A DNA stretch of 64,000 bases from Carpediemonas membranifera (taxonomy: Eukaryota; Fornicata): assembly GCA_019828565.1 (NCBI GenBank), contig JAHDYR010000007.1:558001-622000 (forward strand), in the 5' to 3' direction. The position numbers and the translations under genes were made by a program. The notes beneath the pieces are model-generated. The model made no database searches. It was not told the DNA's origin and saw only the letters and a list, made by a program, of their open reading frames with translations. Shown one piece after another: positions 1 through 10,004 of the stretch; position 1 is the first letter of the stretch; each line of letters opens with the position of its first letter.

Positions 1-2
1 AC

Positions 3-3000
3 TCCTTCTGGCGTGCCCTCGACCAGGGCAAGCCCGACGTCAACGAGCTGCTCGCCATCTCGCAGGAGATCCACAAGCACAGCACTAGCGCGGACAAGCT
101 CTACATCCAACTCATCAAGGCCTTCCCCGAGCGAGATAACATCATCCGGGCCTACGCCCAGTTCGTCACCGTCGTCCAGCAGGACCCCGAGTACGGCGCC
201 CAAATAGATCTCTGCGCCGAGGAGATCGCCAACCAGCGCCTGATGAGCGACGTCTCCTCCTCGGCCTCGTCCTCCAGGTCCGGTTCGCAAGTTAGCGCCG
301 GCACACGGACGTACGAGAACGACATCCTGACCGTCCTCCGCACCCACACGAGCACCGCGACGTCCAGCTCCGTGGCCAACCTCAGAAAGGCTGTGCTCGC
401 GCTCATCGCCATCATCACGGCCATCTTCGTGATCGTGGGGACCGTGTTCCAGGTCAGGATGTTCGTCATGTCCGCCCTGGTCGACGCACTCTCCGCGTCG
501 GGCACCATGAGCTACAGCACGAGCCAGGCGACGTTCCTTGCGCTGCTGTCGTACCTGGAGCAGACCCACCCCGGCAAGTTCACACGGGGCGTGCTGGAGT
601 CCGAAGGCATCATCAAGTCCCAGCTCGAGCTCTCCATCGACGAGCTGGTGGACTCCTCGCACTCGCTGGACGACGCGGTCTCTTCCATCGTCACGTCGAC
701 CCTGTTCCCAGACATCTTCTCACACGCGAGGGAGCCCTCCTTCCTGGCCCGGTACTACCTCGACACAACCCCCGCTACGACGGAGAGCGTCGACGTCTCC
801 ATCGTCAGCATGGTCGCGTCCCTCGGCGTGGCGTTCAGACGTATCGTCGATGAGGCGGAGCTGGACGTCGACGTGGCCTTCATCCAGACTAACGGCCTTG
901 AGTCGCTAAGAAACGGCATAGACATCCTCCAGGAGAAGATCGTCGAGTCGACCGAGACGGCGGAGTACATCGGCGCGGCCGTGGACATCGTTGCCGTCCT
1001 CTTAGTCGTTGGCGTCCTCTTTGGGCTGCAGTTCTTCCTGCTCCGCCGCGCGTTCAACAATGTGACGCTGCACCAGGCAGAGAACATCAACGTCTTCCTC
1101 CACATCGATAGGGCCATCGTCCAGGATATGATCAAGACGACAAACGTCGCCAAGAAGGAGAGAAGGAAGAAGCGCAAGTCCGCCAACACCAAGCGCGCCA
1201 TCACGTTCGAGCCTCGCATCGAGGCGGACGATGACGAGGAAGACGACGCGCGCCAGTCGGATCAGGATGACAACGACGTGAACCTGCAGAGCATTCACTC
1301 GATCCACGAGGACGACAACGAGGAGGGGCCAGTGAGCGACACCGAGGGCGACGACGCCTTCAAGGAGGGTGAGATCGAGGATGTCAACGTCATCAACGAC
1401 TCCTTCGAGCAGCTCGAGCTTGGCGAGTCGCCTCGTAGACTACGTCACGGTCGGGAGCCATCTGAGCCGAACATCCGAGACCTCCTTCGCAAGGGGGCCC
1501 GCGGCAACGTCCCGGATATGAACATTGCCCCGCTCGACGACTCGTTCAGCGCATCGGCCTCGGACGCCGGAGGGCAGTCGGAGACGGTCTCCGAGAGCGA
1601 CTCGGGCTTCGACCTCGAGGAGGCGGAGTACCGGCTCGAGCGGACCAAGCGGGCCCACGCCAGGTACCTGTCGATGGCGAGGGCCATATTCTGGTCGGCG
1701 GTGACGATGCTCGGGGCGACAGTCGTGATCGTCACAGCCACGGCGCTGACGGTGGCCTTCGACTTCTTCGTGATCCCCACGCTTCGCAGCTCCTTTTCAT
1801 CCGTTGGCGAGGTCGAGGAAATCATCGTCGCCCTCGTGGACGAGTGCAATATGAAGGCGTTCAAGGCCATCGAGTTCCTCCAGCTCGGGGGCATCGCGCC
1901 CTTCGACTACTACTGGCGCATGGCCGACACCAGGGCCGTCGAGCACTGCATAGAGGCCCTAGCCGAGTTCGACCTCAGCGAGGAGATCTCGAACCGTCTG
2001 GGGGCCGTGTGGGACAGCATGGACCTGGCCTCGTACCGCGAGAAGGTCGAGCTTGCCATGGTCTGGGCGAACACGTCGTTCAACGACGCCGTCGGGTGCC
2101 AGATCCGGGACTTCTCGTACAACTACAGCGACGAGACGTGGGTCGAGGCCGAGCAGGCACAGTTCGGCGACGAGCGGGCCTCATACGGCTTCTACACAGA
2201 CCTGGCCGCTGACTCGGTCGATACGGCTGCGATCATCGAGCTCGCCCGAGGCGTGGCGACCGACACGATGTACTGGGACACCCATGACGGCATCATCGAC
2301 GAGCTCAAGGCCGTGCAAGCCGACTTGGCGACCTCGATCGAGAGCGACGGCGACTCGGCCAAATACATCATCGACCTCGCCATCGGCGCCCGGTTCGTCG
2401 GCATCGCGTTGGCAGTTTTACTCGGCAGTCTGACCGCACTGTGCACGAGCGCCATGATTGTGATGAAGATCCGTCTCAAGGCGCTGGCTGACCAGATCGA
2501 CAACATCCGCCACATTGTCATCGGCGACGATAGCTCGCCCATGCGCACCCTCCGTCTCTCGGTCCTCGCGGCGCACGGCCTCACAGTTGGATCGTGTATC
2601 GCGTTCGGGTTCGTCGCGCTCACCGTCACCGGGTATGCCGGCTACCTCTACTTCACCGAGGTCGACGGCATGTCCGCGGCCCTCAGCGACAGGATTGACA
2701 CCGCGACCGAGCTGTTCGACTTCAAGGACGCAGTGAACGTCTTCATGCACACCATGATCGAGTACACGCAGAGGCCTGACCCCGGCTACCTCACCACACT
2801 CGAGACGGCGTACGAGTCCTTGCCCGAGGCCGTGCTGGCCCTAGACGAGGCCATGTCGTCATACGACGTCAGCGAGGAGACTGTCACCGGTCTCAGGGGC
2901 ACTGTCGAGACGCTCAACCACACCCTCCTCATCGCTGCGACCCTCGCCATCTGGGCAAACGACGTCCCCGCCACCGTCGCCGCGCCCCTGCACGACCTCG

Positions 3001-4163
3001 AGTACGACATCACGACGGAGACCGGCTTCGAGTACGACCGCATGCACTACACAAGGGAGCACTGCTACACCGACACCGCGCACGACAAGGCGCTGGATGC
3101 GGACGAGCAGCTGACCATCGCGAGGGAGATCCTTTTTGATGAGAAGTTTAGCGAACTCGTCGTTGAGTTTAAGGCTTATTTAGCGGAATACCAGACCGAA
3201 GTCACGGCCATCATCGATGAGCGCATCGACGCGCACGAGGCGCGGGAGATGATCCTCCTCGGCATCACAGCGGCGCTCTTGGCCCTTCTTCTGGTCTTCT
3301 TGGCGCTCATCGGCGTGCTCCTCATGGCCCTCGCACCGACTAAGGCCCGCAAACTCTCAGTGATCAAGCAACGGGTCACCGCCCGAGCCACACAGCGCTT
3401 CTACCGCATCGCGGCGACGACAGTGGCGCTGATCGGGTGCATCTTCGTCGGGCTCACTGCGTACTCGGAGCTGTGGATTCTTGTCGGGTCGAACATTGAC
3501 GTCCTCAACACGGCAGCGGCGAGGTCAGTCCGCCTCATCGACGCCGTGGCCGAGGCGATGTTCACGGCCACGACGCAGCAGAGGTCGACTGAGCACTACA
3601 ACGCGGCCGTGGGCAACCTCGACGTGATGGTCTCGACCCACGAGAGTCTGACGGGCGAGACGTCGCTCTTCCTCTCGGCGATGGGCTTCTTCCAGAGTTC
3701 TGCCAGCGACCTGTCCAACTCGGTCTCGTGCACCTCATGCGCCATGCTCACGTCCCAGTCGTACGAGCAGGCGCTGACGATGCTCCAAGCAGCCGTGCCC
3801 GAGCTCAACCCGGCCCTGGGCAAGGGGACGTGTCTGGCGCGGGACGGCACCGGCAGCATCGCCCTGATCACCGCCCTCGAGGTGGTGCAGCAACTCGCAC
3901 CAGTTTTCCACGAGACGTTCGACGACTACTGCGGCATTATTAGCACCGTGCTGCTCGCGTACCGTCTCATCAACGTGCCTCTTTACCTGTTTGCCATCGG
4001 GTTCCTCCTACTTTCGTATAGACTTGTGTTCCGACGCATTTTCATCGCGCTCAGCCGCGACGAGAGCATCGTGCTGAGTCTGCTTGTAATGATCCCGAAG
4101 GAACACGTCGCGAACAACGCGATGCTGGCCACATTTATCGCAGAACACGCCATCGATAACTAA
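3..4163 (+). CDS. Large multi-pass membrane protein, TmcB-like, 5' partial
   Basis: The reading frame is open from base 3, so the gene begins before the window; 1386 residues are visible and the first in-window Met (243) is probably not the start. The N-terminal 80 residues look like helical HAT/TPR-type repeats (LYIQLIKAFPERDNIIRAY). About eight hydrophobic segments follow, encoded near 390-480, 960-1040, 1680-1780, 2370-2470, 2560-2660, 3240-3330, 3400-3490 and 3950-4030. An acidic, Ser-rich loop rich in DDEE and ESDSG lies near 1200-1620. This layout resembles the 'tiny macrocysts' TmcB/TmcC proteins of protists, which are known mainly by sequence. A related gene occupies 60776-64000; both carry a D-x-L-x-IA-x-x-ILFD-x-K block. 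The membrane location is clear; the family name is from memory and function is unknown. Confidence 0.6.
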   Translation, partial: SFWRALDQGKPDVNELLAISQEIHKHSTSADKLYIQLIKAFPERDNIIRAYAQFVTVVQQDPEYGAQIDLCAEEIANQRLMSDVSSSASSSRSGSQVSAGTRTYENDILTVLRTHTSTATSSSVANLRKAVLALIAIITAIFVIVGTVFQVRMFVMSALVDALSASGTMSYSTSQATFLALLSYLEQTHPGKFTRGVLESEGIIKSQLELSIDELVDSSHSLDDAVSSIVTSTLFPDIFSHAREPSFLARYYLDTTPATTESVDVSIVSMVASLGVAFRRIVDEAELDVDVAFIQTNGLESLRNGIDILQEKIVESTETAEYIGAAVDIVAVLLVVGVLFGLQFFLLRRAFNNVTLHQAENINVFLHIDRAIVQDMIKTTNVAKKERRKKRKSANTKRAITFEPRIEADDDEEDDARQSDQDDNDVNLQSIHSIHEDDNEEGPVSDTEGDDAFKEGEIEDVNVINDSFEQLELGESPRRLRHGREPSEPNIRDLLRKGARGNVPDMNIAPLDDSFSASASDAGGQSETVSESDSGFDLEEAEYRLERTKRAHARYLSMARAIFWSAVTMLGATVVIVTATALTVAFDFFVIPTLRSSFSSVGEVEEIIVALVDECNMKAFKAIEFLQLGGIAPFDYYWRMADTRAVEHCIEALAEFDLSEEISNRLGAVWDSMDLASYREKVELAMVWANTSFNDAVGCQIRDFSYNYSDETWVEAEQAQFGDERASYGFYTDLAADSVDTAAIIELARGVATDTMYWDTHDGIIDELKAVQADLATSIESDGDSAKYIIDLAIGARFVGIALAVLLGSLTALCTSAMIVMKIRLKALADQIDNIRHIVIGDDSSPMRTLRLSVLAAHGLTVGSCIAFGFVALTVTGYAGYLYFTEVDGMSAALSDRIDTATELFDFKDAVNVFMHTMIEYTQRPDPGYLTTLETAYESLPEAVLALDEAMSSYDVSEETVTGLRGTVETLNHTLLIAATLAIWANDVPATVAAPLHDLEYDITTETGFEYDRMHYTREHCYTDTAHDKALDADEQLTIAREILFDEKFSELVVEFKAYLAEYQTEVTAIIDERIDAHEAREMILLGITAALLALLLVFLALIGVLLMALAPTKARKLSVIKQRVTARATQRFYRIAATTVALIGCIFVGLTAYSELWILVGSNIDVLNTAAARSVRLIDAVAEAMFTATTQQRSTEHYNAAVGNLDVMVSTHESLTGETSLFLSAMGFFQSSASDLSNSVSCTSCAMLTSQSYEQALTMLQAAVPELNPALGKGTCLARDGTGSIALITALEVVQQLAPVFHETFDDYCGIISTVLLAYRLINVPLYLFAIGFLLLSYRLVFRRIFIALSRDESIVLSLLVMIPKEHVANNAMLATFIAEHAIDN

Positions 4164-4434
4164 TGTACTCATAAATTTCTGATGTTTCAGTCACTGTTAA
4201 CCGGCTGCGCGTCTGTCAAATGCGAACTGTACTCAGGAAACGCGCGGGGGCCTTACCATCCCAGTTGTCTCGGTGTGGTCGGGGAACACACGCTGATGAA
4301 GGGGCAACTGGCACCGATGGCTCGGGCGGGAGCCTTCTCCTTCATAACTGTGGCCGCGCCACGGTAGTACTAACAGCAGTAGTCCGCTTGCGAGCCACGT
4401 CTCGCTCCGGGAAAGGCAATGAAGTGATCCGACT

Positions 4435-4671
4435 TTAATGCTTGCAAATACGGTCAGGGTTTGTGTTGAACTTCTCGCCGACAGATGAGAACTTGCCTCT
4501 GGCCTCAAGGAAGTCTATAAGCTGCGATGCGGTCATGTTCTCCGCGGAACAGGTGTGAAAGCGAGCGTCAGCGCCGAAACGGGCGTTAATTGCGACCTGG
4601 AGGGTCTCTCTGGTGAACCCAGCGGGGTTCTCAAGCATCATATGCATTACTTCGTGTCCGTGAATACTCAT
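4435..4671 (-). CDS. YecH-type small putative metal-binding protein
   Basis: This 78-residue protein matches bacterial YecH-type proteins along its whole length. The recognisable blocks are an N-terminal IHGHEV, a central ADARFHTCSAENMTASQLI, an LEARGKF block and a C-terminal DRICKH. Conserved His4, His6, His39, Cys41, Cys76 and His78 are plausible metal ligands; the biochemical role of the family is unknown to me. The length equals that of the bacterial proteins, and the Met at 4671 is where they start. There is no targeting peptide, so it is probably cytosolic. The family is typically prokaryotic, so a bacterial origin is the simplest inference. It lies head-to-head-free between the membrane protein gene and the lipase gene, and no intron is seen. 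Confidence 0.85.
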   Translation of the reverse strand: MSIHGHEVMHMMLENPAGFTRETLQVAINARFGADARFHTCSAENMTASQLIDFLEARGKFSSVGEKFNTNPDRICKH

Positions 4672-5071
4672 CGGGTGATCTGCAGCTCAGGGCATCGACA
4701 GGGGCCCCTGCCTGCGTTCACTTTTTTGCCAACACCATTTTTTTCTGCACTCAGCACCACAGCCGGTCTGGCAAGCAGGCCACCTTGAAGGGTAGAGTTG
4801 TGGGCCTCCGAGTCCGCCAACATGATCCAATCTCCGATTACAAGCTGAGTCGAGTCAATCTTACCTCAGAGTTGTTACTGAAGACCCGGCGTGTCTCGCC
4901 AAGCTGCCGAAGGAGGCTCGCTTTTCTCTACCCAGCGGGTGTCTCAAGAAGTTCATGCCAGTCTTTATCAGCCGGCGCCCGGGGTTCACGGGCCGACTTC
5001 TACGAGGATTCTCATACTCACAGCTCTTCGAGCACCCAACCCAACCCGTCGAGACCTCATGCATCTATCAT
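4672..5071. other. Intergenic, no gene seen
   Basis: These 400 bp separate the YecH-like and lipase genes, both on the minus strand. Only short open frames without recognisable motifs are present. The stretch must hold the promoter of the YecH-like gene and the 3' end of the lipase transcript; I recognise no element. Confidence 0.5.
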
Positions 5072-5956
5072 TTACGGATCCTTGTGGCACACGTGCATGC
5101 AGGTCCAGACGTCAACGTCGAGGTAGAAGGTGTGGTCCTTGAAGCCCTTCTTGAAGTCCATGACGTGCGTGGCCTTGCTGTCACTGCACGTCGGGTCCTC
5201 CCCCGACCCGTCGCACACGCGATATTCCGTATTGGGCTCGTTGTACCAGACCTCTGTTGGCTCGTGGTGGTACTTTTCGACGAGCATGTTCTCCATGGGG
5301 AGGTGCGGCACGATGTCGGCGTAGTGAGTCACACGGAAAACCTGATCGACCGTGCGGGGCACCATCTCGGCGTATGCCTTCGTGCCGACACGAGGCTCGC
5401 CGAAGGTATAAAGGTGAAGAGGCACATCACGGCCAACGATGCCAGAGATGCGCAGATCAGTGGCGCTGAGCGAGGCAAGGGCCGCACCGAGGGAATGGCC
5501 GGTGACCTGGACGAGGGAAACGCCACCCTGCTCCAGCAGCTGACGGACGAGGCCGTTCATCGTCTCAGAGATGGAGAGGTAGACCTCAGAGAAGCCGCGG
5601 TGCACCTTCACGCCGGGCCAGTTCTTGTGCTCCGTCTGCCACGCCTCGGCGTCCTCGAGCCAGTTCTCGTTGGAGTCAGTGCCGCGGAAGACTACATGGA
5701 TTGTCTTAGCGCTCGTCTTAGGATCAACCTCAAGAGCTACATAGCCGCGTGCCTCCGTCTTCTCGTTACGGACAACACGGACGAAGGAGATGTCGTCAAT
5801 GGTCTTGCAAACAGGGCAGGTCCATCCGTTCACGGCCTTGTCGCTGTCGCAGTATGACGCGCAGCTCAGGTGCATAGCCCGCTTGGCAATAGCGGGGTTG
5901 TAGGTGCCTGCAGCCAAAACGCATGCAATGAGAGCGAATGCAAGAAGCAGGTTCAT
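5072..5956 (-). CDS. Secreted class 3 lipase (alpha/beta hydrolase)
   Basis: The protein has 294 residues from the Met at 5956. I chose this start, not the frame's upstream Met (6028), because it begins a clear signal peptide (MNLLLAFALIACVLAAG). The Lipase_3 fold is shown by HVVFRGTDS, the nucleophile elbow GHSLGAALA with Ser155, Asp214 in HYADIVPHLP and His275 in DHTFYLD, which together give the catalytic triad. FGEPRVG is the usual conserved block before the Asp. Several Cys pairs near both ends (Cys32, 36, 47, 50; 248, 257, 286, 290) fit a disulfide-bonded exported enzyme. It should hydrolyse ester bonds of acylglycerols or related lipids outside the cell or in the endomembrane system. 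No intron is seen. Confidence 0.9.
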   Translation of the reverse strand: MNLLLAFALIACVLAAGTYNPAIAKRAMHLSCASYCDSDKAVNGWTCPVCKTIDDISFVRVVRNEKTEARGYVALEVDPKTSAKTIHVVFRGTDSNENWLEDAEAWQTEHKNWPGVKVHRGFSEVYLSISETMNGLVRQLLEQGGVSLVQVTGHSLGAALASLSATDLRISGIVGRDVPLHLYTFGEPRVGTKAYAEMVPRTVDQVFRVTHYADIVPHLPMENMLVEKYHHEPTEVWYNEPNTEYRVCDGSGEDPTCSDSKATHVMDFKKGFKDHTFYLDVDVWTCMHVCHKDP

Positions 5957-6188
5957 CGCCGTGTCTGATTTTTTAATGGAGGAAGTGGATCTGAGATGAT
6001 CCCCAGTAGATCCGAGATTCGGACACAATCATCTGTTGGACTGATGGTAGCAAGCCATGGGAAAGGCTTTGAGCGCCAGACCTGGTCTTCTTGTGCTCGT
6101 AGTTGTGAGCAGCCGCCACGGTCCCGTTTGATAAATAAGAGCTCAGTCAAGACACCGCTGCCAAGCTCTGTTTATATGCTATACAGCC

Positions 6189-9100
6189 TCAGTAGGCCTC
6201 CAGTATGAACCGCTGCTCCCGCTCCCGCGTCTCGAACAGCTCCTCGGCCTCGTCCCTTGGCACGCCGTGCTCAGCAAAGATGCCGATGATCGCCTCCTTC
6301 AAGTACTTCGCCCCTATGATTGTCCCGCTGTAGTAGAGATGCCCGCCCTGCACCCACAGCATCTCGAACACCTCGTCTGAGTGTTGCTGGATGCGGTCGT
6401 GGACAAACACGCGCCGACCCGTCTCTCTCGAGAAGGCGGGGATCTCGTCGTATACACCCTCGTCCCGCCAGGCCTGCTCTGTCTCGGTCAGGAGGTAGTC
6501 CTCGTCGCGGCGTCTGCAGCCGTAGTAGAGGACGGCCTTGTTCTGGGGGATGCCCTCGTCGTGGAGCGTCTTGCGGTACTGAATCCAGCCTCGGAAGGGC
6601 GCGATACCCGTGCCGAGGGCGACCATCATGTACGGGATAGCCGGGTCAGCGGGTGGCACCATCGGCGAGGATTTGACGTAAGCTGCACATCTATCGCCCA
6701 TTCGGACGTCCTTGAGCCAGGAAGTGGTCATGCCGTGCCTGATCTTGCCCTTGGGGGTGACCCAGTCGACGATGCCGACGGTGAGCTGGATAGCGTGGGG
6801 CACCATCTTGTCCGAGGAGGCGATGGAGTAGAGGCGGGGCTTGATGGCGGGGATGAAGTCGACCAGGTACTCGATCGATGGCCGGGCCGACGTGAACTCC
6901 TCGAGGAACTCGCCGTACGTGACGTACTCGTTCATGTACTCCATGTAGTCCTCCTTGCCGTCCTTCGACACGAGGTACTGCAGGCGCTCGCGCTCGGCGC
7001 GGTCCTGGGCGAAGGGGATCATGGCGCGCATGAAGGGCTTGGTGACACGGCCGGCAATGTCGAGGTGCTGGGTGAAGATCTCGCGGATCGTCAGCGACTT
7101 ATCCAGCCCCGCCGGCACGATGTTCGCCCCGTTACCCCGCACGGCGACGCACATGTCGGCGTCGAGCTTGTTCACTTCAACCCAGTGATTCACGACGGAG
7201 TCGAGGTTGCGGGGCATGATGGCCATGTGGTAGCCAGTCTGGTACGTCAGGCCGGTGTCCTCGATGTTGAACTCGAAGTGGTGGGACGACCGCTCGTTTC
7301 CTGGGCCAGTGATCTCGTCGTTCGCGGCGACGGTGGTCCACTGGCAGCCGGGCGGCGGGGGCGGGGGGTTCTGCATGGACGCGGCGACGAGAACAGTGAA
7401 TTTGGGGTCCGGGATGACGGGTACGGAGCCGACGTCGACGGCGCCCAGTCCTTCCCAGAGGCTGTCAACCCACTTGCCGTAGCCGTCCTCGTACTTCTCG
7501 GGGTGGGACTCGTCACCCTTGCCGAAGGGGCAGAGGGCGACCCCGCCGAGCTCGGCCATGCGGTTGTGGACGTCCTCGGCGGCCTTGCAGAACAGCGGAT
7601 ACTCCTTTGACCCGAGCCCCATCACGGCGAACTGGGTCCCGGCGAACGTGTCATCCGACAGCGCTGGGTTGGATAGCCAGTCCCAGAAGGCGAGGGCGGT
7701 GTCGGCATGCTCGCCCTGGCCGAAGGTCGAGGTGATGTAGATGACGAGGTCGGCGTCGGCAATCTCGCGTGGCTTGATCTTGTCGACCGAGACTACGCGG
7801 GGGGCGAACTCGATGTCCTTGATCTTGGCCTCGTTGGCCAGGCGGTAGGCGACCTCCTTGGAGGTGCCGGTCTGGGTGGCATAGACGATGAGCATCGGTA
7901 CGGCGTCGGCCGAGATGACGGCCGTATTGACGTCGTTGAACGTGTCGGTGGGGGGCTGCTTGACCAGATGGGCGCGGTCTGCGTACGCTGTATGGAGCAG
8001 CTCGTGGGCCTTGTGGGAGTTGGGCTCGCCGAAGAACTCCTTGTAGATCTGCTGGATCTCGGGGTTCTCGTGGGCCTTGCGCTGAGTGGCCCTCTCGTCG
8101 TCGGTGTAGATGGCCGACTGGCGCTTCTCCAGGATCCTGGGGTCGAGGGACTTGGGCTGGCCGCCCCCCCCGAGACACCCGCCGGGGCAGGCCATGACCT
8201 CGACAAAGTCGTAGCGGCGTCGGCCCGCTCTGATGTCATGCATCATGTTGTTGGCGTTGGATATGCCGGACGCGATGCCAATGCGGAGGGTCTTGGTGGG
8301 GCCGTCCTTGAGGGGGATCTCGACCGAGGCCTCCTTGATGCCGGAGAGGCCGCGGGCGGGGGTGTAAGAGAGGGTGCCGAGGGGCTTGCCCGCGAGGATC
8401 TCGTAGGCGGTGCGGAGAGCAGCCTCCATCACGCCGCCGGTAGTACCGAACAGTCTGCCCGCGCCCGAAGAGTTGCCGATGGGGGAGTCGAACTCGGCGT
8501 TGGGCAGGGCGGGGAAGTCGATGTGGTGCTTGCGGATGAGCTTTCCGAGCTCGCGGGTGGTGAGGACGGCGTCGACGACCTTCATGCCGCCGGTGACCAT
8601 CTGCATGCGGTCGATCTCGCCCTTCTTGGCGGTGCAAGGCATGACGGCGAAGTGAAAGATGTCCTCCGGCTTGATGTCCATCTTTCTGGCGAAGTATGTC
8701 TTGACGACGGAGCCCATCATCATCATGGGACTGCGGGCGGTCGAGAGGTTATCGAGGTAGTCGGGGAAGCGGGTCTCGACGTTGTTGACCCACGAGGGGC
8801 AGCAAGACGTGAACATGGGGCCCATCTTGTCGGCCTGCTCGGGGGTGGCGGCCCACTTCTTCTGCATGCGACTGATGAGCTCGGTGCCCTCCTCCATGAT
8901 GGTCAGGTCAGCAGTAAAGTCGGTGTCGACGACGTAGTTGCAGCCGAGGGCCTTAAGGGCAGCGACCATCTTGCCGGTCGACACCTCGCCAGCGGGGACA
9001 CCGCACTCCTCGCCGATGGAGACGCGGACGGCGGGGGCGGTCTGGGCAACGATAGTCTTGCCCTCCGCGATGGCGGCGTAGAGGCGCTCGATGTGCGAGA

Positions 9101-9689
9101 CCTCCTGGATGCTCCCAGTAGGGCAGAAGGACGTGCACTGGCCACACCCGATGCACATCGTCTCGTCCAACCGCAGGCCGCCGTGGGGGCGGACGCCAGT
9201 GCCTGTCGTCTCGAGAATGCCCATCTCCTGGATCTTGGAGCAGGCCGCCTCACACCGGCCGCAGTCAACGCATACGGCAGGGTCGATGAGGATCATGCCA
9301 TTCGTGTCGACGTCACAAGCGGTGACCTGGTCGAACGTCTGCTCAAACTCGGTCTTGAAGCGACGGACAGGCTGGATCGGCATCGTCTTGGCCTTGAGCT
9401 CACGGAAGACAGACGCAGCCTTCGCTTTAACACGCGCAGTGTCTGTTCTGAAGCTCTGGCCGTCCGAGACTTTCGAGGAACAGGCCATGACGAGCGATCC
9501 ATCCTCCATATCCACAGCACAACAGCCACAGCGACCTAATGGGCGCAGGCGAGGATGAAAGCACAGCGTGGGAATGAAAATCCCTTGTGATCGTGCTGCT
9601 TCGAGCATAGTGTAGTTCTTTGGGACGTCGTAGTCCCTTCCATTGATGTTCACGCAAACAGTCTCGTCATTTGTCCTTTTGAGCTGCAT
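6189..9689 (-). CDS. hydA: [FeFe]-hydrogenase fused to P450-reductase-like flavoprotein
   Basis: This 1166-residue fusion enzyme is uninterrupted. Residues 1-75 form a plant-type [2Fe-2S] domain (Cys43, 54, 57, 70). Residues 133-195 carry two [4Fe-4S] clusters (Cys140/143/146/150 and 179/182/185/189). Residues 200-520 hold the H-cluster domain with all three signatures: TSCCPSW (294-300), MPCTAKK (350-356) and CPGGC (501-505). A small-subunit-type helix follows at 533-570. Residues 598-750 are a flavodoxin-like FMN domain (TQTGTSKE, STFGQGE), and 775-1166 an FAD/NADP(H) reductase with RLYSIASS (952) and GTGIAPFRGW (1026). The His-ligated [4Fe-4S] segment found in longer hydrogenases is absent. 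The layout suggests electron flow between NADPH and protons within one polypeptide. No presequence is visible, so it is likely cytosolic. Direction and cofactor preference are inference. Confidence 0.96.
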   Translation of the reverse strand: MQLKRTNDETVCVNINGRDYDVPKNYTMLEAARSQGIFIPTLCFHPRLRPLGRCGCCAVDMEDGSLVMACSSKVSDGQSFRTDTARVKAKAASVFRELKAKTMPIQPVRRFKTEFEQTFDQVTACDVDTNGMILIDPAVCVDCGRCEAACSKIQEMGILETTGTGVRPHGGLRLDETMCIGCGQCTSFCPTGSIQEVSHIERLYAAIAEGKTIVAQTAPAVRVSIGEECGVPAGEVSTGKMVAALKALGCNYVVDTDFTADLTIMEEGTELISRMQKKWAATPEQADKMGPMFTSCCPSWVNNVETRFPDYLDNLSTARSPMMMMGSVVKTYFARKMDIKPEDIFHFAVMPCTAKKGEIDRMQMVTGGMKVVDAVLTTRELGKLIRKHHIDFPALPNAEFDSPIGNSSGAGRLFGTTGGVMEAALRTAYEILAGKPLGTLSYTPARGLSGIKEASVEIPLKDGPTKTLRIGIASGISNANNMMHDIRAGRRRYDFVEVMACPGGCLGGGGQPKSLDPRILEKRQSAIYTDDERATQRKAHENPEIQQIYKEFFGEPNSHKAHELLHTAYADRAHLVKQPPTDTFNDVNTAVISADAVPMLIVYATQTGTSKEVAYRLANEAKIKDIEFAPRVVSVDKIKPREIADADLVIYITSTFGQGEHADTALAFWDWLSNPALSDDTFAGTQFAVMGLGSKEYPLFCKAAEDVHNRMAELGGVALCPFGKGDESHPEKYEDGYGKWVDSLWEGLGAVDVGSVPVIPDPKFTVLVAASMQNPPPPPPGCQWTTVAANDEITGPGNERSSHHFEFNIEDTGLTYQTGYHMAIMPRNLDSVVNHWVEVNKLDADMCVAVRGNGANIVPAGLDKSLTIREIFTQHLDIAGRVTKPFMRAMIPFAQDRAERERLQYLVSKDGKEDYMEYMNEYVTYGEFLEEFTSARPSIEYLVDFIPAIKPRLYSIASSDKMVPHAIQLTVGIVDWVTPKGKIRHGMTTSWLKDVRMGDRCAAYVKSSPMVPPADPAIPYMMVALGTGIAPFRGWIQYRKTLHDEGIPQNKAVLYYGCRRRDEDYLLTETEQAWRDEGVYDEIPAFSRETGRRVFVHDRIQQHSDEVFEMLWVQGGHLYYSGTIIGAKYLKEAIIGIFAEHGVPRDEAEELFETREREQRFILEAY

Positions 9690-10004
9690 ATGTGATGATT
9701 GGTGCTCTTATCCCTAGCTTCGGCGCAGCGATACGATCATGCCCAGGTCAGATTTTCAAGAAAGACGTATCGCGGAAGATCGTCTTTTAAGAATGACCCG
9801 CGGCCAGCTTGCACTCGGGTAAAGGGTTGTATCGCCTCCTTATGCACATTTGTGAAGTTTGACCCGCGCCGACTGGGGCACTGCCGCGACCAGCCGAGAA
9901 AAGAAGAAGCTGACTAAAAGCATTTACGGTGTCGGCCGGCCGCCAGTAATATGGGATGTGCTCGGCGGTCTCTCAAACCTGGGGTGTCACCTTCCTTGCT
10001 AGCT
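9690..10004. other. Intergenic: upstream region of the hydrogenase gene
   Basis: This 315-bp gap lies between two minus-strand genes. It should contain the hydrogenase promoter and the 3' end of the ubiquitin-like membrane protein transcript. I recognise no RNA gene or repeat. Confidence 0.45.

Noticed and set aside
6381-9539. Plus-strand frames of 409 and 610 codons opposite the hydrogenase
   Set aside because: Antisense shadows caused by strong third-position GC bias in the true minus-strand gene; no recognisable domains.
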